Position numbers and translations under genes: made by a program. Shown piece by piece: positions 57,251 to 64,000 of a stretch of 64,000 bases of DNA. Source of the DNA: Limonium bicolor (lineage: Eukaryota > Streptophyta > Magnoliopsida > Caryophyllales > Plumbaginaceae); NCBI GenBank assembly GCA_023374045.1, contig CM041780.1:169566085-169630084 (forward strand), in the 5' to 3' direction. Numbering within the stretch: position 1 is the stretch's first letter; each line of letters opens with the position of its first letter. The notes under the pieces are model-generated. The model searched no databases, was not told the DNA's origin, and worked only from the letters and a program-made list of their open reading frames with translations.

Positions 57251-59404
57251 AATCACTAAATAATTCATTATACTCACGGCTTTAATTTTAACTTATCATA
57301 TAGTTTTCAAAACTTGTTTTAAACTTTATAATAAATATATATAAATGTATAAGCCATATAACACTCCCAAAAATTATGCTAATGACTTAGAATGATTATA
57401 ACTTAAAACAGAACATTTTATCCCTATACCATTCGGTTTAATTATATGTGTAACATAATTAATTTTAGTGACACAAATATATACCTTAAGGTAATAATTT
57501 TACCTTATATGTTATAAGCTATTTTTCTGGGTGATATATTATATAGTTCTCGGCCTTAATTGTCTAAAGGTTTGTACATAATTTTTATACTAAAGTTTGA
57601 AGCTTAAATCCAGCTTAAACTTAATAAACCTTAATTAAGAAATTTACTCCTTAAATCAAGACAATTCTTGTACTTGATTTCTCCTTGATTCCAAGCTCTC
57701 CAAATGCTATCTTGATGAAGAACTTTCGGCTCCTTGTATATATTTAGGAGATCCATTTGTTAGACTTCTAACAAAGATTTATAAATAATATTTGTAGTAA
57801 CTTTACAAGAGTTTACCTTAGGAATTTAACAAGGTATTTTTGGTACACCTTGGGATGATTGTAGATCCAAGTTTCCTTCATGAAATAATGAAGAGAATAT
57901 GGATTTAGAAGCTCTTAAATTTCGAAAATTGCTCAAGGTAATTTGCTAGGATTTTCAACATAAAAATATACCTTAACTTGATCTTGTTTTTCCTTGTGTT
58001 GTTGTTGAATCTAGGAACCCCCTTAGAACACTTATGCTTGGCGAAAATTGTAGAAGTTGCTAGGATGATTTCTTGCTTCAAGACTTAGGAGATTTAACTA
58101 GGAAATTACATTAAAATGGTGTTAGAACTTAGAACACCATTAATGGAGCTTTAAAGCTCTAAGGAATTAACTTAGCAAAGGAAGAAGAAAAGAGAGAGCT
58201 TGAGGACTTACCAATTCGGTTGCATGAACAAGGAAGGAAGGGATGCTCACGTAAGGTATTAAGGAAGAAATGAAAGAATCAAAATCTGATTGGTATTTTT
58301 TATTTGATCAAATTGATTAGGCATACTAGGTAGGCTCCTTTCATTAGTTAATTGCTTGGTTCATGGCTCCATAAAATGCTCATTATTGAGCTTGCTTTTC
58401 GGTCACATATGGAGTGAATTAAGAGTTGATTAGTAAGTCTATCATATAGAAAGTTAGGTAAGGTAATTGTTTAGCATTTAATAAGTTGATTATTGGTGCT
58501 AAACTTGTCTTATTCTTACAGGTGTGTCCATCCATAATGGATGTAGGCAGCTCCAAACCATGTAGACTTATGGCTAAAAGAATTGTAGGAGACTAATTTA
58601 GATTTGTTTTATACTAGACATGTGATTAAGCTTAGTTAAGTGTTTGTTTTTATTTGATTGATTAACAGCAATAATACTCCCTTTCTCCTGCATATGAATC
58701 GGCAGCATGTGGCTAAGTGTGGGTAGATTTATTTGTTTATATCATTGTACAAAGGTTGGTCTAGTTAGTATTGTTAATGTCATTATTTTTCAATTACTAA
58801 TCCTCTTTGTTGTTTCCTTGCAGGCATATGGTAGTGGAGGCTCCAATTGACTGAATATATTTGCTACATTATCATATAGCACATGCTAGGTGAGTCACAT
58901 TACCATAAGGCAATTTTATTAACTAAAACTAGCCAAAATACACCCTAAATGGCGCCCCATATAGAGATTAATTGGGAATGATTTTTGATTTAATTCCTGT
59001 CGCATTATATTGTACTAAGACCATATTATAACATGTAATAGGTTCCAGCATTTATTTGGTACATTTATATTATGGTAAAAGATGAAAGTTCTAAGGTAAA
59101 AATGTTGATTTTAGGTACCTTTTGGCCCAAATATCGCCCCCACTTGTACTATGAATTTAGTACTGGAATTAATTGGTTTAGATGTTCAATTTACCCCCTT
59201 TTAATATTATCAACTCGTGGCTCCTCAAAAACTTCAAGAGAGTTGCGTAAAACACATTTTTATGACACCCGAAGGTACGTTTTTTGTGCTTTAAGGATTT
59301 TCTGGAAAATAATTAGTCGCTATAAGTTCCAAGTGTTTATTGACATTATTTATATTCAATAATAATATGTTAAGGTGTTACTTTGAGTTATATGGGGTTA
59401 TAAC

Positions 59405-59890
59405 AACTTGTAACTCAATTTCTGGGCTACCGGGACACTCCCGGGGCAAAAAGGAGCGTTAAGAAATCCGTTCGAGCACTTTGTTTATTTTTGAGAAATT
59501 AGCTCGAGAACCCTCTTTGGAATAATGAATATTGATGATAAGAACTCTTAGAATGATTTATATTGGAGTTTGTGCCACTTCGGTACCTCTCCGGGGCACT
59601 CCCGGGGGTTTATGGGCCCCCCATCAGGACCTTCCGAGCACTTTGTATTTAACTGAGAATTTATCATGAGTACCTCATCATATATGTTTAGTAAAGTGTT
59701 GTTGTGCATTTTGAATAAAGTGAAATGATTTATTTTATTTTATAAGATATTTCCGGGACTTTCGGGCCTTAAGGGCCTTTAAGGGAACTCCCGGGCATTT
59801 TGTATTTCTACTCTGTTGTAACTGAGAACTTGTGTTTTAAAGGTCATAAAATGATCCTTGATTAACCTCATATAGGTTGTATAGCTTATA
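59405..59890. repeat. Three diverged repeats of about 165 bp with CCCGGG palindromes
   Basis: GAGCACTTTGT or GGGCATTTTGT occurs at about 59475, 59637 and 59786. Each follows a GC-rich CTCCCGGGG/GGGCC palindrome and precedes a GAGAA(A/T)TT phrase. The period is roughly 150-165 bp. Confidence 0.6.
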
Positions 59891-60055
59891 TAACTTGGTT
59901 AGCTTAAGGTCGGGCTTTAACGCTCGTTTTTGACCTTAAGGAGTTTAGGTGCGTTTTAACGCCCAAGTGTTTATATACTTTTCTTAGGGTTTAATAATCC
60001 CCTAAATAATACTTATTTATCATTATTTACTTATTTAAAGGTTAGGGGTATTTCA

Positions 60056-60434
60056 TTATGAAAAATATGTAGTCAGTTTTTTAGAATACGCAATTGCCAT
60101 TGTGCAGACAATATTATGAAGTTTGCAATCGTAGTTTTTTTTTTTAATTTTTAGGTACCCCAAACACTCACACTCTCTCTATGATGAACACATTTAGAGG
60201 TAGTTTTAAACGTTTAAAAATATAGTTGAATTAGTTATATAGCCACTTCGTGCGACTAGTCAAACAGTGGTCTCACTGACTGGTAAGTGAGTCGGGGTCT
60301 AGAGGTGAAATGCCTTGGTGAGGACTAGGGGCCAACGCTCCTGGAAAAAAAATGGAACTGAATTTGGACATAAAATTCGAAATAATAAAATTGATCATGA
60401 CCCTGAATCCATGCAAAATCTATAAGAAAAACAT
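60056..60434. other. Spacer, no gene seen
   Basis: Mixed composition with a CAGTGGTCTCACTG palindrome near 60266 and no frame or family I recognise. Confidence 0.5.
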
Positions 60435-60510
60435 GGACGCTCCAACATCCAGTCCATTTTTTACCCATCCGTTACGAACGTTCAGAAACGGACCGGACGT
60501 TGGAGCATCC
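60435..60510. repeat. Inverted repeat of 24 bp abutting LTR3
   Basis: GGACGCTCCAACATCC at 60435 pairs with GGACGTTGGAGCATCC at 60495-60510 (about 20 of 24 bp), with a loop of about 28 bp. It ends six bases before the LTR. It may be a small MITE or a hairpin; no target duplication was seen. Confidence 0.6.
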
Positions 60511-60515
60511 TTTTC

Positions 60516-63500
60516 TGTAACAACTAACCGAAATCGCAGCGGAATTAAACAACTAAACAATAACTAAACGGTTCGGTGCTACAACACCGTTAACCACCCA
60601 CATGGTTAACAAGGCAGAATAAATACAAGTGTACCGGTCTGATGATCAGACTCCCGAGCGTTAGGTACTAACATCCATATATATACATTACCAACCATAC
60701 CGAGTATTTACATTACAACGTCACTGTAAACTGTAAACTGTCAACAACCGCCACTGTCAAAAATAACGGTACCAAAATATAACACCACGGGAGCAAAGGC
60801 GCATCCCGGGCTCAACATCCAAAACATATCAAAAGTATTCTTACTACCTAGGATCTATAGCCACTCTGCTTCTTCGATCCTCATCCAGCAAATAAATATG
60901 GAGCCCCCGAGGGGGTCAGCAACCCTTGGCTGGTATGGTTAACGCGCTGCCCATCGGCTTCCGGGATACGCGCAACTATTTGTCATGATAACATGGCATT
61001 GATTTTAAACAACAACATAAATATAGCATAGCAAGGAATATTGCATAGCACAACAACACACATAACACAACAAGGATGGTTCGCTTTAGGAACCAAACCA
61101 ACATAGTCACATCACATGCTAAGCTCATGCTAAGCTCGTTACATAACTCGTTGCCTTCCTGTTAGATTGAGCGGATAACTTAACCCCAAGGTGCGTCGGA
61201 TATAGTAATCCAAGCACACCGAACAAACATAGTATGCCCCTGTGGCCCGACGTGAGTCAGTAAAATAGCCTTGGATAAGCTAAAGGGAAGGTTGGAAACC
61301 AAAATGGAAAAACAACCATAACATACAAAGAGAATCGAACCGGTTATGACATCGACTCCCATACTCACACGCGTGGCCGGAACTACCGGACTCCTCACTC
61401 CCCAGCTAGCACTTGTTAGAAGTTCCACATTGAAACTTAATAAATGAATTCACAAGCAAGTGTTTAGGTCTAGTTAGACACACACAAGGGAGATGAGTCA
61501 CCTCTTAACAACACAATAATATAAACAACTGTAAACTCGTTACATGACTTAAGTCTTACAAGGTCATAAACACATAGAAAAACAAACAACACACAAACCG
61601 GTGTAAACCGGTAGGCAACAGACTGCAAGAAAACCATACCTTGGTCCTTGCTGCGAACGTGACCCGCCAAGCGTAGTCCCTAAACATAATTAATAATGTC
61701 GGTTAATTAACGTACTAGTCCGTTGTTAACTTATTACTCTACATATTTAGTTTATTTTATTTTCACACTTTGTTATAACTTCTCACCTTTTAAATTGTCA
61801 TTATAACACACCTAACATGTCTTAGACAACCTTATAACATCATTACTAACTAATCCCCATCATTAGACATCATTATTTAACCTTAAACTAAGTTTTAAGT
61901 GGTCCGGGACTTGGTCCTCATCTAAGGTCCCGGACCTAGTCTTTGTAAAACTTTCGGGTTGTTTTTATGGGGTGGTCCGGGACTTCATACAGGTCCTAAG
62001 TCCCGGACCAATCTAGGCAAATTCTCTCGGGGGTAAATCAGGGGGGTGGTCCGGGTCTTTGTACAAGACCTAAGTCCTGGACCAGAATGGCTTATGAACT
62101 CTCCGCCTGTTTTAATGCATGGTCCGGGACATTACCCAAGACCTAAGTCCCGGACCACTGCTACAAATTTTACATTTTAACATTTTCTAAGTCTTGTTGC
62201 AATGGTTCTCCACATCCCATATATGTATAGACTTCCCAAATGATCTTAGGTATATTCTAATGCCAAAATATCACCTTAAACTCACCTAGTTCCTTGTCCA
62301 ATTTGTTATTCAATTTCTTACAAACTTACCAACACTTATAACATTTCTTCCTAGGTTTCTAAATGGTGTTTCTCACCTATGACAACAACTATCCTAAAAC
62401 ACTCATTTGCATTCTAAATCCTCCAAGATATTGCCTAAGTCCTTTTTGCATTCTAGCACATCTTAATACATTTTTTCTTCTCTAGTAAAACACCTATCCA
62501 TTTCTAACACTTCCTAGTTCACCAAAGCTTATTTAGACACTTAGAACTTCTTATACATTACCTAATTTTTGACATGGGTTCTACTAACACCTTGTTACAC
62601 CAAAACACATAGTTTTTACCATTAAACACCCAAGAACACTTATATCCATCAAGAACATTCTTATACACAAAACTTCACCCAATTACACTACATCTCAATA
62701 TAGTGCATAATTTAAATTGCTTGGCACTTAGGCCCTTAAATTGCATAAACCATAAACACTGAATTTCCCACATTATATTTACCTTTGACCTGCAAATACA
62801 CTCAACATAACAATATGCCCTTAATAATCTCTTGAGAGCTTTTACTAACTCATTCACCATTGGCTCTTTAAGTAGTTTTAATAAACAACTCAAGCTCATT
62901 TTTTTCCTAATGCATCAAACTACATTAGGTTAGCACATTTACCTCTTTTCCTCTCAAACTTCTTTCTTGTTTCCTTGATTAAAATCGGCTAGGCCCTTTA
63001 TTGCTTGTCAACTTCTAATCAATACACAAGTAAGGTAATGAGCATTCAAGCTCCAAGCTTAACTCATTATTAAACCCTAGGTTATATATTGTCTTAAAAC
63101 ATTAAGGTGATTGTTTTACCTTGGAGATGAAGGAGAGTTTGAATAAGTAGCAAGAGAAGACTCCACCAAGCCCTTTGAAGATGAGAATGAGGCTAAAACA
63201 AGGCAAGATAAAGAACACCATCAATGGTGATTTTCAGTCACATAACAAAACAAGAGGAAATGAAGTTTTTCTTTGAGTTTCCTTACCTTGAAGCAAAGGA
63301 GAACAATAAGATGTAAAAAGATGAGCTCAAGCTCCTCCCATGGAGATTCCTCTTGGCACCGAAATGGAGCTTTTGGAATTTTGAGAAGACAAGGTTGAAG
63401 AGCTTGATGAGACTAGAAGAATGGTGGTCTTAGTTTTTGATTTGGTAAATAGAGCTAGGAGATAATGGCAATGGAAGATGAGAAATGGTAGAAGTGTTGT

Positions 63501-64000
63501 AGCATAACCGATGGAGAAGAAGGAGAAGGAGGTTGGAGACGGTGGGAATACAAAGAGAATGAAGAGAATGAAGATAAGTAGCTAGTTTAGATATTTAAGT
63601 AGAAAAAATAAATAGTAACTTACTTTATCATTCTTTATTTACTTGTTAACTAGCAAGGTGGTGACTCACCTCATAAAAACCGGCCCCCATTAGCTATCTA
63701 GGGGTGTTTAAGTCTTTGTTGACCAATTAACTCACTTATATTGACTTATGTTATAAACTAGCTTAATTTAGTTACTATTCACAAAACAAGGCACATAATT
63801 GTGAAATTTTTTATTTCCCATTGATTTAGACTTCCTAATGTGATACTAAGTAGTACACATGTTAATTAAAGAGTAATGATGGACATTTAGCCACTCAGAA
63901 CTCATTTACAAGACAATTTTTCAAAAATGTGCTTTAAGACTCCTTAAAGCACATTTTATGTTTTAACTTGTTTTCAAGCTTGGTTTTCTTTGGTAATTGG
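60516..64000 (-). mobile_element. Minus-strand LTR of the LARD-like family, runs off the right edge
   Basis: Read on the minus strand it matches LTR2: hairpin array, GCTGAGCCCC-type block (minus at 60900-60925), donor CAAG|GTAAGG at 63286 (minus) and CCAAAGAAAACC at the edge (matching about 36000). About 230 bp of its 5' end lie beyond base 64000. The end is TTGTTACA rather than GGGGTGTTACA (60516). No primer site lies outside that end, so it is a 3' LTR with its body to the right, or a solo LTR. Confidence 0.8.
61899..62160 (-). repeat. Hairpin array in the minus-strand LTR, four units
   Basis: GGTCCGG starts at 61901, 61974, 62048 and 62121 (spacing 73, 74, 73 bp). Same stem design as in LTR1 and LTR2, but with divergent loops, so stems have been kept while loops changed. 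Confidence 0.85.

Larger units (their letters stand above)
55745..60055 (-). mobile_element. Partial minus-strand LTR (LTR E) and attached sequence
   Basis: Read on the minus strand, the high end starts TGAAATACCCCTAACC (60055 downward), the standard LTR start here. A donor-like site TTG|GTAAGTCC lies near 58210 (minus). The matching GGGGTGTTACA end is not found, so the LTR appears cut, possibly by LTR C2. Length and lower limit are uncertain. No coding frame of note. Confidence 0.45.

Noticed and set aside
56300..58500. Host gene or intron cluster in the AT-rich region
   Set aside because: Splice-like sites occur but no frame longer than 50 codons with any motif; better explained as LTR-derived.
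60516..60540. Primer site flanking the minus-strand LTR
   Set aside because: No complement of TGGTATCAGAGC is found outside the LTR end, so an attached 5' end is not supported.

Overview
The window is a transposon-dense, AT-rich stretch of a flowering-plant nuclear genome. The signs are spliceosomal introns, Ty3/gypsy elements of Athila and chromovirus (Del/Tekay) type, a MULE, a CACTA element with plant-type TNP genes, hAT and PIF/Harbinger MITEs, and LTR primer sites complementary to initiator tRNA-Met. The species cannot be named from sequence alone. I see no convincing host gene, tRNA, rRNA or CRISPR. Every coding stretch belongs to a mobile element, and most are broken by stops or frameshifts.

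Layout: 1-2931 is the 5' part of a MULE on the minus strand, cut by the window edge. 2940-4524 is a foldback inverted repeat followed by 187-bp tandem repeats. 5036-10076 (minus) and 10945-14784 (plus, with an AAAAT target duplication) are two long lone LTRs of one family in opposite orientation. The first carries a Harbinger MITE and a long-TIR element. 14785-18950 holds two hAT MITEs with 8-bp target duplications and a LINE-type RNase H fossil. 18951-20857 is an Athila-like LTR and leader, interrupted by a CACTA element (20858-27199) that keeps DUF4216 and a Transposase_24/TNP1/Ulp1-like gene but lacks the TNP2 transposase core. A gap of exactly 500 N follows (27831-28330).

28331-39210 is a recently inserted large retrotransposon derivative (LARD-like): two near-identical 3.4-kb LTRs, a primer site, a 4.8-kb interior with no recognisable protein, and a polypurine tract. 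It abuts an Athila-type pol (39217-42295) with its 3' LTR (43419-45078). Next come a second Athila-like 3' end (45107-48530), a chromovirus remnant with integrase and chromodomain between unlike LTRs (48552-55744), a minus-strand partial LTR (to 60055), and a minus-strand LTR of the LARD family running off the right edge (60516-64000).

The most interesting shared signal lies inside the long LTRs. Several families have the same non-coding layout: a CAAG|GTAAG-type splice donor; a 2-2.6 kb putative intron containing an array of GGTCCGGG...CCCGGACC hairpins spaced 71-74 bp apart; then a GCTGAGCCCC block with a short palindrome; then a pyrimidine-rich TTTCAG|GT acceptor near the LTR end. The two primer sites that can be seen are also folded into stem-loops. 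This looks like a conserved RNA or DNA architecture of these non-coding LTRs, and I know of no description of it.
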